From NCBI GenBank assembly GCA_037349105.1, contig JAYJMM010000116.1, positions 3,472,001 through 3,536,000 on the forward strand: a stretch of 64,000 nucleotides of DNA, given 5' to 3'. Shown here one piece after another: positions 26,001 to 38,600 of this stretch. The DNA is from Limnomonas spitsbergensis (Eukaryota; Chlorophyta; Chlorophyceae; Chlamydomonadales). The notes under the pieces are model-generated. The model saw only the letters and a program-made list of their open reading frames with translations, searched no databases and was not told the origin of the DNA. Made by a program: the position numbers and the translations under genes. How positions within the stretch are numbered: the first letter of the stretch is position 1; each line of letters starts with the position of its first letter.

Positions 26001-29000
26001 GGGCAATGCCTTCATAAGCAGGCCAGGTCTCAGGCCCCCCACTACCCGCCCCCCTCTACCTCTCCCCCCACTACCCCGTCCCCCACTACCCCGTCCCCCA
26101 CTACCCCGCCCCCCACTACCCCGCCCCCCACTACCCCGCCCCCCACTACCCCGCCCCCCACTACCCCGCCCCCCACTACCCCGTCCCCCACTACCCCGCC
26201 CCCCACTACCCCGCCCCCCACTACCCCGCCCCCCACTACCCCATCCCCCACTACCCCGCCCCCCACTAACCTGCCCCCCACTACCCCGTCCCCCACTACC
26301 CCGTCCCCCACTACCCCGCCCCCCACTACCCCGCCCCCCACTACCCCGCCCCCCACTACCCCGCCCCCCACTACCCCGCCCCCCACTACCCCGCCCCCCA
26401 CTACCCCGCCCCCCACTACCCCGCCCCCCACTACCCCGCCCCCCACTACCCCGCCCCCCACTACCCCGCCCCCCACTACCCCGCCCCCCACTACCCCGCC
26501 CCCCACTACCCCGCCCCCCACTACCCCGCCCCCCACTACCCCGCCCCCCACTACCCCGCCCCCCACTAACCTGCCCCCCACTACCCCGTCCCCCACTACC
26601 CCGTCCCCCACTACCCCGTTCCCCACTACCCCGCCCCCCACTACCCCGCCCCCCACTACCCCGCCCCCCACTACCCTGCCCCCCACTACCCCGCCCCCCA
26701 CTACCCCGCCCCCCACTACCCCGCCCCCCACTACCCCGCCCCCCACTACCCCGCCCCCCACTACCCCGCCCCCCACTACCCCGCCCCCCACTAACGTGCC
26801 CCCCACTACCCCGTCCCCCACTACCCCGTCCCCCACTACCCCGCCCCCCACTACCCCGCCCCCCACTACCCCGCCCCCCACTACCCCGCCCCCCACTACC
26901 CTGCCCCCCACTACCCCGTCCCCCACTACCCCGTCCCCCACTACCCCGCCCCCCACTACCCCGCCCCCCTCTACCCTGCCCCCCTCTACCCCGCCCCCCA
27001 CTACCCCGCCCCCCACTACCCCGCCCCCCACTACCCCGCCCCCCTCTACCCCGCCCCCCACTACCCCGCCCCCCACTAACCTGCCCCCCACTACCCCGCC
27101 CCCCACTACCCGGCCCCCCTCTACCCCGCCCCCCTCTACCCCGCCCCCCACTACCCTGCCCCCCTCTACCCCGCCCCCCACTACCACGCCCCCCACTACC
27201 CCGCCCCCCACTACCCCGCCCCCCTCTACCCCGCCCCCCACTACCCCGCCCCCCACTACCCTGCCCCCCACTACCCCGCCCCCCACTACCCCGCCCCCCT
27301 CTACCCCGCCCCCCACTACCCCGCCCCCCACTACCCTGCCCCCCACTACCCCGCCCCCCACTACCCCGCCCCCCACTACCCCGCCCCCCTCTACCCCGCC
27401 CCCCACTACCCTGCCCCCCACTACCCCGCCCCCCACTACCCCGCCCCCCACTACCCCGCCCCCCTCTACCCCGCCCCCCACTACCCCGGCCCCCCACTAC
27501 CCCGCCCCCCACTACCCTGCCCCCCACTACCCCGCCCACCTCTACCCCGCCCCCCTCTACCCCGCCCCCTTTACCCCGGCCCCCTCTACCCCGCCCCCTT
27601 CTACCCCGCCCCCCTCTACCCCGCCCCCCTCTACCCCGCCCCCCACTACCCCGCCCCCCACTACCCCGCCCCCCACTACCCTGCCCTCCTCTACCCCGCC
27701 CCCCACTACCCTGCCCTCCTCTACCCCGCCCCCCACTACCCTGCCCCCCACTACCCCGTCCCCCACTACCCCGTCCCCCACTACCCCGCCCCCCACTACC
27801 CTGCCCCCCACTACCCTGCCCCCCACTACCCCGCCCCCCACTACCCCGCCCCCCACTACCCCGCCCCCCTCTACCCCGCCCCCCACTACCCCACCCCCTC
27901 TACCCCGCCCCCCACTACCCCGCCCCCCTCTACCCCGGCCCCTTCTACCCCGCCCCCTTCTACCCCGCCCCCCTCTACCCCGCCCCCCTCTACCCCGCCC
28001 CCCACTACCCCGCCCCCCACTACCCCGCCCCCCACTACCCCGCCCCGCTCTACCCCGCCCCCCACTACCCCGCCTCCCACTACCCCGCCCCCCACTACCC
28101 CACCCCCCTCTACCCCGCCCCCCTCTACCCCACCCCCCTCTACCCCACCCCCCTCTACCCCGCCCCCCTCTACCCCACCCCCCTCTACCCCATCCCCTTG
28201 CGTCCCACACTGACAGTCTCCAACCCAGGCTTCTCCGCCTTTACAAGCTACCCCCCTGCCGTCCTGCCGATTCCGCCTGTCCAGGCCAACCGAGGACACA
28301 ACCACAAGCAGCACCGTTGTCAAGCCCTCGAGCCTTTGTCCCCCCCTTAAGCCCTCTGATACCTTCCGACCTTATGAACCTCTGCGCCCACCAGCCATTG
28401 CTCCCCTCCAGCCCATGAGCCTTTGTCCCCCTTGGAGATCATAAGCCTTTGCATCCATCGCGCCCACCAGCCATTGCTCCCCTCCAGCCCATGAGCCTTT
28501 GTCCCCCTTGGAGATCATAAGCCTTTGCATCCATCGCGCCCACCAGCCATTGCTCCCCTCCAGCCCATGAGCCTGTTGTCCCCCCTTGGAGATCATAAGG
28601 TTTTGCATCCCTCGCGCCCACCAGCCATTGCTCCCCTTCAGCCCATGAGCCTTTGTCCCCCTTGGAGATCATAAGCCTTTGCATCCCTCGCGCCCACCAG
28701 CCATTGCTCCCCTCCAGCCCATGAGCCTGTTGTCCCCCCCTAGAGGTCAACAGCCTATGCTCCTCTCAAGCTCATGGGCCATTTACCCCCTTTGAGCCAA
28801 CCTGCCTGCAACATGGACATCCGGGATGCTTGAGGCCCTCACCTGCATGGGGTGCGGCTTGCGCTGCTGCTTGACCCGCTTGCTGGCCCGAGCCTCAAGC
28901 ACCTTCCGCTCGTCCTCCAAGCGCAGCAGGTCCACCGGAGCACGTCCCAGCTTGGCTGCCCGCCTGCACAGGAGCGAGCCGGGTCCAGGGTTTAGGGTAT

Positions 29001-29584
29001 AGGGCTTTAAGGGTGTAGGGTTAAGATTATTCCAGGCTGCCAGGGTTCTAAACCCTAACAAACATAGGGCCGCAAAGGGGCTGTGGGAGTCAAGCAAGGC
29101 CAGCCTCTCACTAAGCGAAATGTTTGTAAATTTTAGCAACTGAATCCCCATCAGCATCTGGGAATTGCTTTTCGTGTGTTCGGCAAGATGTGACCCGAAG
29201 CTTTTATGAGTCGTGCTCCCTGAGCACCTAGCCCGCACGTAATTACGAACGTCGCCAGGGCAGCTTTTGCCCCGCCCTGCGAAGGGTGTTTACGGGGTAT
29301 CGGGGAAGGGGTTTTTCGGGGTTTGGGTGAAGAGGATTTAGCAAAAGCAAGGTCGACCGCTGTGCTTGACGGCGCCAGCTGGCCGTGCGCGGCCCGTGTG
29401 TCAATCAAGCTACATTCAGGATGAAGGGCACCCAGGAACAGCCATGCATCCAAAAAGCAAAGCGCCAGCCCAGAGGCCAACAGCCACACCGCAACTTCCA
29501 CAGAAAGAACAGAAAGCGGGCGTAGCCTATGTTCGCTCATAGTTAGTACGTGAGATCACGCTCTTGCTCTGTGACTTTCCCTCA

Positions 29585-29644
<60 letters not shown>

Positions 29645-32600
29645 CCATACCCTGGTCACACGTCGCCATACCTTGGTCACACACAGTCATACCCTGGTCA
29701 TACGTAGTCATACCCTGGTCATATCATGCTGGATTGTGTCTGCCCCACCTATGCAGCCATTGGCTCTTCCTCCTCATCAGGGTGTGCTATTGAACCTGAG
29801 CACTGGAAGGTAAGGCTGATCCGCCCTCCTGTTCCATACTCTTTCACACCATGCAAAATACCCCCCTGCCCCCCACCTGCACTGGAGCAGGGCCAAGATC
29901 TACAGCTTCAGCTCCCGGTCGGTGCTGCTGATCTGTTCCATACTATTCCACACACATCCCCTCCCTCCCCACCCCCACCCACCTGTGCTGGAGCAGGGCC
30001 AAGTTCTCCAGCTTCAGCACCCGGAAGTGACAGCTGATATGTTCCATACTATTCCACACACATTCTCTCCATTCCCCTGCCTACCTGCGCTGCAGCAGGG
30101 CCGAGTTCTCCAGCTGTAACACCCGGTCAATGCTGCTGATCTGCGCCTCCTTGATTGCAATTGTGATGGGTCCCCCGATGTCACTGGCTCCTTGCTTGAG
30201 GCGAGCGGAGAGGGCACCCGCTAAGGATCTGAGGCTTGTGACTTCAAAACCTGTCAAACAGCCAGCAGGGGTGAGAGGTACATTGAGAGGTGGGGGCGTA
30301 GGGGAGTGGACGGTGTTGAGATCCAACTGATATTAAAAACAAGCAGCCAGCAGGGGAAATTGGATGTTTGGGGGGGTGGAGCATGGATGGTCTTGAGATG
30401 CAGCTGGGAGGAAATCTCATGGTCATGGTCATGGTCATGCATGGGGGCTGGGCAAGGAGGAGCTTTGGAGGATGGCAGCATGAAAATCATGAGCAAAATC
30501 GAAAATCAATGCGGTTTCAGCGACATCCACCTCTCCCCGATATCAGAATTCCGACTTTCGTGCCCGGGCATGTGCTGCGCACCACCGCCTCTCTAAGATG
30601 ACCTGCAGCCAGCTTCCTCCTTGAACCCTGTCCCACCTAAATCACAACCACTCCAAACTCTCGAACCCCCATACTCCCCATAGTAGCAGCAACGTACCCT
30701 TTGGACTTGTTGTGCCCAAGGGTAAGCGGGTGGCACTAACCTTTGGTCGCAACATACCTTTGGGACTCATTTTGCCCAGGGGTAAGCCCAAACCCTAAAC
30801 CCTGAACGTACCCTTAGGACTCATTTGTCTTATTGTGCGCAGGAGTGAGCGGGTGGCACTGACTTTTAGTTATAACCTACCATTGGCACTCATTTTGCCC
30901 AGGAGTAAGCCCAAACCCTTAACCCTGAACGTACCCTTCGGACTCATTGTGCCTAGCAGTAGACATGTGGCACTGACTGCGCTGACGCCCCGGTTGGTCA
31001 TCTCAGACACCGCTTGCACGATGGCCTCTGGCAGATGGGCACAGAGAGCGGCCACGCTGCGGGCCTGCGGCGCAGTGGAGGGGCGGGGGATGGAGGTGCA
31101 TTAGGTCGGGAGCGATATTGCAGCTGGGAACGAAGTCTTACCGACGAGGGGAACGCACGTCCTATAAGGCTTTAACGGTGGGAAGGCAGTGTTAATTTTT
31201 TCGTGACTCAGCTACATGTCAGCTACACTCCGGCCTCCGTGCTCTGGCCAAAGACCCCATTAGCGGCAAGCTATGGTCCCAATCGGGTCTTCCGCGGCCG
31301 TGACGACGCCTGCCGAAGGTGGACTCGTAGCACAAAAAAAGAAACACTGTTCGTAGGAGACTGGGGGCCTCCATGCAGTAGCCTGAGGACGCGCTGTGTG
31401 CGATTATTGAGGGCCATGAGGCGCCTTTTCTGCGCTGAAAGGGGCTGATACAGCGTAACAAAAGTGGACGCTGTCCGAAGATAAAAAGTGTGAATGGCAC
31501 TTACAAAACTAAAGGTGTCTGCTGAACCGGGAATCAGAGAGGCTTTCATCTTAAGGGAGTCCCTGGAGCAGGCTCCAGTACCAGCCTCTAGCCTTTAGCC
31601 TCTAGCCTCTAGCGTGCGGCACCCCCCTCTAGCCTCTAGCCTCTAGCGTGCGGCATCTCCCTCTAGCCTCTAGGATGCGGCACCCACCCCTAGCTTCTAG
31701 CCTCTAGCCTCTAGCCTCTAGCCTCCAGCCTCTAGGGTGCAGCTCCCCCCTCTAGCCTCTAGCCTCTAGCGTGCAGCTCCCCCCTCTAGCCTCCAGCCTC
31801 TAGGGTGCAGCTCCCCCCTCAAGCCTCAAGCCTCTAGCGTGCAGCTCCCCCCTCTAGCCTCCAGCCTCTAGCATGCGGCTCCCCCCTTCTAGCCTCCAGC
31901 CTCTGACGTGCAGCTCCCCCCTCTAGCCTCTAGCCTAAAGCGTCTAGCATGCGTCCCTAGCAGCGCTGTGCAATTGCGCCGTACTTCATAAATCGTGAAA
32001 GTAATTACGGCCCCTCCCTGGGAAAAGTAGCTGTCTTTGCCATACAAATATGGAGGCTGGAACTCAGCTACGTAATTCAGCCACCGCAAGAAACGTAATC
32101 GGCACAGCACTAGTCCCTAGCCTGCAGCCTGCATCCTCCCCCTCTAGTCCCTAGCCTGCAGCTTGCAGCCTCCCCCTGGAGTCCCTAGCCTGCAGCCTGC
32201 AGCCTCCCCCTCCAGCCTGCAGCCCGCGGCCCTCTCACCTCCAGCATCCCGGCAAGGAACGGGTGGAGCTCACTCAGGGGCAGCAACGGCGGGCCCATCA
32301 GGGACCCAACCTTGGGAGCGGGAGCAGCAGCGACAGGAGTTGCACCCACGGCACTGCCGCCCGCCAAGCGGCTGGGACTGCCTGCAGCGACGCGGCCACC
32401 TGGGTTGCCGGCTCTGGCAGATGCCGGTACGCGGCTTCGCGCCACGGATGCCTGGGAGGCTACGCAGGCGGTGGGGAGAACAGCAAGGGGGGGGGTCTAA
32501 GCGGGGTGGGGCGGAGAGCGTAATGGGTGATGCAAAGGGCGGGGAGCAGGCTGCACAGGCGGCGGGGGGAACAGCAAGGGGTTGGGTGGGCTAGGCGGGG

Positions 32601-35600
32601 CGGAGGGTGTACTGGGCAGAGCAAAGGATGGAGGGCAGGCTGCGCGGGCGGCAAGGAGGACAGCAAGGCGGGGGGGGATCAGGCTAGGCGGGGCGGAGAG
32701 TGTACTGGGCAGAGCAAAGGGGGGGGGGGCAGGCTACACGGGCGGCAGGGAGAACAGCAAGGCGGGGGGGGGGGTCAGGCTGGTCGGGATGGAGGGCGTA
32801 ATGGGCGGAACAAAGGGTGGAGGGTGGGCTGTGAGGGTAGAACAGCAAGGGGGGGGTGGCTAGGCGGGTCGGGGCGGAGGGCGTAATGGGCGGAGCAAAG
32901 GGTGGAGGGTGGGCAGTACAGGTGGCGGGTAGAACAGCAACGGGGGGGGGGCTAGGCGGGGCGGGGCAGAGGGCGTAATGGGTGGAGCAAAGGGTTGGGG
33001 GCAGGCTGCGCGGGCTGCGGGGAGGACAAGAAAGGTGTGGGTGGGCTAGGCGGGGTGCGGTGGAAAGCGTAATGGGCAGAGCAAAGGATGGGGGGCAGGC
33101 TGCGCGGGCTGCGGGGAGGAAAGCAAGAGGGGGGGGCTAGGCATGGCGGGGCGGAGGGCGTAATGGGTGGAGCAAAGGGTGGGGGGCAGGCTGCACAGGC
33201 GGCTGGGAGGACAGCAAGGAGGGGAGGCTGGGCGGGCGGAAAGCGTAACAGGCGGAGCATGGAAGGGGCTCAGTCTGGGCTGGGCGGAGAGTATAGTGGA
33301 CAAAGCAATGCGGGGGGGTCAATAGATATTACCCCTTGCACCAGTGTGGACAGTGTGGAAAGACGGTAGGGCTGGGGGGCACAAACTGCGTTGGGGGCAC
33401 AAACAGCGCTGGGGGCACAAACTGCGTTGAATCACCGAACAGGGCTAGTAGCGAGTTTCATAAATGATTTCCCCAGTTTCTCCCCCCTGGAAGTACTGTG
33501 GGACATAACGTCATATACTATTTCCCTGGCAGCACCGTGGGACATACCGTCACGTTCTTTGCCCCCGTGTCACCCCCTGATCCTCCTCACCCTCAATTGC
33601 TGGGATGGGCGTGACCAGCACCTCTGCTTCCACCGGGGTCTCCATGAGCACTCCAGGATGCAGGGGGTTCAGCGCCCTGCTCACCGTGGACAGGGGAAGA
33701 GTGTAAAGAGGGAAAGGGGCAAGAGTGTCACGAGGGGAAAGTGAGCCACGAGGGGTAATAGGCATGCCATGGTCTTCCTAGGGGGGACGGAAAGAGTGAT
33801 ATGAGGGGTTAAGGCCTGCCAGAGTGTAATGAGGGATATATTAAGGCCACCATGGTCAAAGGAGGGATGTATTAAGACCCACCATGGTCAAAGGAGGGAT
33901 GTATTAAGACCCACCATGGTCAAAGGAGGGATGAAGGCACGCCATACCGGTATTTAAACAAGAAGTGCAGGCACGCCAGAGAGTAGAGCTAGTTTCTCCC
34001 AAGGCCGCCCGATATCTTGCTGAGCATGGACCTCTACCCAGACAGGTCAGCGTTCTTTGTCACACATTGTCATTGAGCAACTTACGCCAAGGATGCGGAT
34101 CATACTAACACCTTGCTTGCTCCATCACATCCTCCTGTTCCCTGCCTTCCCTTCCACCCTTCCGCACCTGCAGGCTGCACAACCCAACTCATTGACCAAG
34201 GCAGGAGGACCCTAAACCCCAGCCCTCAACCTAAACCCTCACCCTAAACCTTCAGCCCTCAACCTAAGCCCCTACCCTTAACCCCAGCCCTCACCCTAAA
34301 CCCCAGTCCTTACCCTAACCCCAGCCCTCACCTAAAACCCCAGCCCTCACCTAAAACCCCAGCCCTCACCCTAAACCCCAGCCCTTACCCTAACTTTAGC
34401 CCTCACCTTAAACCCCAGCACTCACCCTGAACCCTCACCATAAACCCTCAACCTATACCCCAGCCCTCACCCTTCACCCCAGCCCTTACCCAAAACCCTC
34501 ACTCTAAACCTGACCCACCTGCAGCACCCGACCAGCTCATCGAACCAAGGCAGCAGGACGTCCCCCGCAGCTGACACCCCGATCAGCAGCCGGTGCAGAT
34601 CCTCCGGCGTGCACCCATCGCGCAGCGCCCGCACGCACTGAGCCGCTTGGAGCTCGTCGAGCAGGTCCCAGGGCGGCCGGGCGGGCGGCCGTGGGCGAGG
34701 TGTCATCATGGCCATCTGCGCAACGGCATCCGCAGACTCCTGCACTGCCTCGGCCAGCCTGTGGCGGGGCCCAGGGGAAACACGTGGTGGGAGGGAGGGA
34801 GATAGGGCTTGCCCAGTCACAGCTGTGAAGAGGTGGATTCTTTTGTAAGTCCAGCCTCCCCCGGTTATAATCATACACCGGGAAATATGATTATAAATAT
34901 ATAAAAATAACTGTTATATTGTTATAACAGTTTTTGTTATACCAGTAACAGTAACTGTTATAACAATAACAGTCACAACTATATCTCTCATTGTTGTAAC
35001 AATTTCTGTAACTGGTATAACAAAAACAGTTATTGGGGTGCCAGACTGCCAGGAAGGCTTGTCTCAAGTGAAGGGCTCCTGGGGTGCCAGGGAGGCGTGT
35101 GGGGCTTGACCACCGGAAACCACATTGGTCAAAGACCTAGGCGGGGACTTAGCGCGGAGGGGGCCACCTTGTGCGGAAATTGCCGCATTTTGAAGGGAAC
35201 AACAGCCACAGACAGGGGGGGGCAGAAAAATGGGGCCACAAGCTACATCTGTGCAGAATTGTTTCGTGTGAACCAAAAAAAAACATTCCAGCATGACAGC
35301 AATGTTGAAATAAATGACTAGCTTTCGAAGAGGCCTCAGCGAGCCTCGGCTGTGTTAGACAGAGACAGAAAGAGGGAGCCAAAACTTCAGCCTTCTAGGG
35401 AGTGCGGCATCAATACCTGACGTAACACAAGGATTTGATGAGGCCTGCTCACCAGTCTGCACCGCAAGGTTCCTTAAGACCAGTCCCCCGGCTGGATGGA
35501 TGGGTGCTGAAACAACAACACCTGAACCAAAATGGCCCGCAGAGACTCCAGCCACTCCAACCACTCCAACTGGCATGGTGCCCCCAGAGCTTCTTTGGAG

Positions 35601-38600
35601 GGCTGCAAGTTCACGTTCCACAGGTCGCCCCGCAGCCGTCCAGGGTCGGAGTGGGACCGAACCTGGACCGATCAAAGGCTGGTGGCTAAAGCAAAGCATG
35701 GGCGGCCACAAATGGGGCCTCAGGCCAGAGGCCGGATTGCTGGAATGTAACATGTAGCCGAGTCTCAAAAAACAGAAACAACGAGTGCCCCACTCACTTG
35801 GCCGAGGCGGCGTGCACCTCTTTATCCCGAACGGTCAGGTCCACCCCCATCCGCTCCAGACGCAGGTTTGCCGTCAGGAGGTGCTTCTCGGAGGTCGCCA
35901 AGTTTTCTCGCAGGTCTGAGACCTGCTGCCTCAGCCTCTCTGGGTTGTAGCTCAGCATCTTATCCACTCTGACTTGCAGCTGTGGCACTCGGAGGGTTGA
36001 GGGTTGAGGGTTCAGGGTTCAGGGTTCTATCTCAGCATCTTGTCCATTTTGGCTTGCAGCTATGGCACACAGAGGTTTTAGGGTTCAGGGTTGAGGACTC
36101 TGGGTTGTGGCTCAGCATTCACCCTCAGCATTTACTCCCCTCTAGGGTTCAGCTGCAGCTCAGAGGGTGCGATGAGGGCGCAGATGGAAACAAATCCAGG
36201 GACACTTCAGTTTCCTTTAATCCACACCCTAGAAAATATTATTTACTTATCGGTACCCGCTAATTAATTAATTTTACTCATTGACCAGGCCAAACGCGCT
36301 AAAAACAGATCAATCCTGAGCACTGCTGGACCCCATTCCAGGTCCAGTGCCTCTTGAGGATGACGTTTACGATCAAGGTTGAAGGTTTTATGTTTGTGTC
36401 GTTCCTGCTGGCAGTCTGAGCCCTGAGGGCACAAACCCTAAAACAAATCACCCAAAACCCTACAGCACACACCGTAGGGCACCCATCCTTAACCCTAGAG
36501 CACCCACCCTAGGGCATCCACCCAAAACCCTAGTGCACCCACCCTAGGGCATCCACCCAAAACCCTAGAGCACCCACCCTAGGGCATCCACCCAAAACCC
36601 TAGGACACCCACCCTAGGGCATCCACCCAAAACCCTAGAGCACCCACCCTAGGGCATCCACCCAAAACCCTAGGGCACCCACCCTAGGGCATCCACCCAA
36701 AACCCTAGAGCACCCACGCGAAACCCTACGGCACCCACCTCTGCCATGCCTGCCTTCTGCGCCTCCAGCTCCCCCATCTTCTGCAGCAGCCGCCTGTTGA
36801 GCACGCCGTTCATCTCCAGCAGCTCGTGGTTTGCCTTGGTCAGCTTGGCATTGGCCGTCCGCACACCCTCCAGACGCTCGTCCTCGTGGCGCCTAGCCTC
36901 ACAGGCCATCTCCACGGCCATGTCCCGATCTGAAGCACACACACATACACATACAACATTTATTTCCATGCCATGTTCCAATCTGAAGCACACACACACA
37001 CACACATACAACGTTTATTTCGTTTATTTCCATGTTCTGATCTGAAGCACACACACACACACACACACACACAAACAAAGTCCCCCCCCGCCATGTTCCG
37101 ATCATAAGCACACACAGGCACGACGCAAACACAATTACACAGACATTCAACAACTTGTATTCCTCCCTGCGGGAAATCGAGGACAAAAACAATGCTTGCT
37201 CATTCCATCACGTGCCCGTTTCATTCTTTACTTGTAACGAAACGGGCACGCCCTTCAGTGCCCATCACTGCCAGCAGGCGATGAGCAGATCAAAGCAGAG
37301 CAGGCCAAGCCAGCAGCCCAAAGGACAGAAGGCCATGGCTGAAAATCTGCTTGTAGAGTGCGCTGTCCACTAAAAAATATTGAAATACGCAACTTCGCTC
37401 AGAGACACCAGAGACATGGAGGGAACCAGCCCCCAAGCTCTGCGGCTTAGTCCCACCGCCGCAGGCCGGTTAAGGTTAAGCCTTAGTTGGGTCAGGGCGC
37501 TGGCCGCCCGGCAGTCCGCCAAAGTTGGTCTGGTGCGAACCGAAAACAACAATGGCCTGCGGCATAGCCTGCCCTAACAGCTTTCTGGCCTGCGCCCCGC
37601 AGCATAGCCTGCCCTAACAGCTTTCTGGCCAGCGCCCTGCAGCATAGCCTGCCCTAACAGCTTTCTGGCCAGCGCCCCGCAGCATAGCCTGCCCTAACAG
37701 CTTTCTGGCCTGCGCCCCGCAGCATAGCCTGCCCTAACAGCTTTCTGGCCAGCGCCCCGCAGCATAGCCTGCCCTAACAGCTTTCTGGCCAGCGCCCTGC
37801 AGCATAGCCTGCCCTAACAGCTTTCTGGCCAGCGCCCCGCAGCATAGCCTGCCCTAACAGCTTTCTGGCCAGCGCCCTGCAGCATAGCCTGCCCTAACAG
37901 CTTTCTGGCCTGCGCCCCGCAGCATAGCCTGCCCTAACAGCTTTCTGGCCAGCGCCCCGCAGCATAGCCTGCCCTAACAGCTTTCTGGCCAGCGCCCTGC
38001 AGCATAGCCTGCCCTAACAGCTTTCTGGCCAGCGCCCTGCAGCATAGCCTGCCCTAACAGCTTTCTGGCCAGCGCCCCGCAGCATAGCCTGCCCTAACAG
38101 CTTTCTGGCCTGCGCCCCGCAGCATAGCCTGCCCTAACAGCTTTCTGGCCAGCGCCCCGCAGCATAGCCTGCCCTGACAGCTTTCTGGCCTGCGCCCCGC
38201 AGCATAGCCCGCCCTTACAGCCACCTGTCCCGCGGCATCACCTGCCATGACAGCTTTCATCATATAGCGTAGCGCAGACCACAGCTGAGCCAAGAGATGC
38301 CCGCGCTCCAGGCAAGAGGAGGCGACCTAAGGAGGGACAAAAGGGCGGCGACGGTGTGGCAAATAGGACAGCATGAGGAACAAGGGCAGAGAGCAAGGTA
38401 GAGGAATTTAAAAACACTGAAAGCTGGACTCGTTCAGCCGTAATCCACAAGCGCCATGCCTCGGAAGCAGACATTGGCTCGGATCTAGTCAAGCCTCACT
38501 GAATACAGCCTCACTGTTTCTTTTGAAGGCTACGATTCTACCTTCAGCAGGCCGCCCCGCGGCCGCCGAAGGCTGGATTGAGACCAAACCTGGACTGGCC

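Noticed and set aside
25788..28418. ORFs up to 834 codons on both strands (PTTPPP, LPRPP, GSGGR and VVGGG repeats), resembling hydroxyproline-rich or glycine-rich wall proteins
   Set aside because: A 15-bp repeat keeps frames open on both strands at once. There is no signal peptide or non-repetitive domain, and it lies in an intron of the minus-strand gene.
31271..31549. ORFs across the MITE-like element at 31.2 kb
   Set aside because: They overlap the mobile element, differ in frame between copies and have no family resemblance.
34196..34515. Telomere or subtelomere (CCCTAAA-like repeats)
   Set aside because: Repeats are irregular, mixed with other text and sit in an intron between good exons, so they are interstitial.
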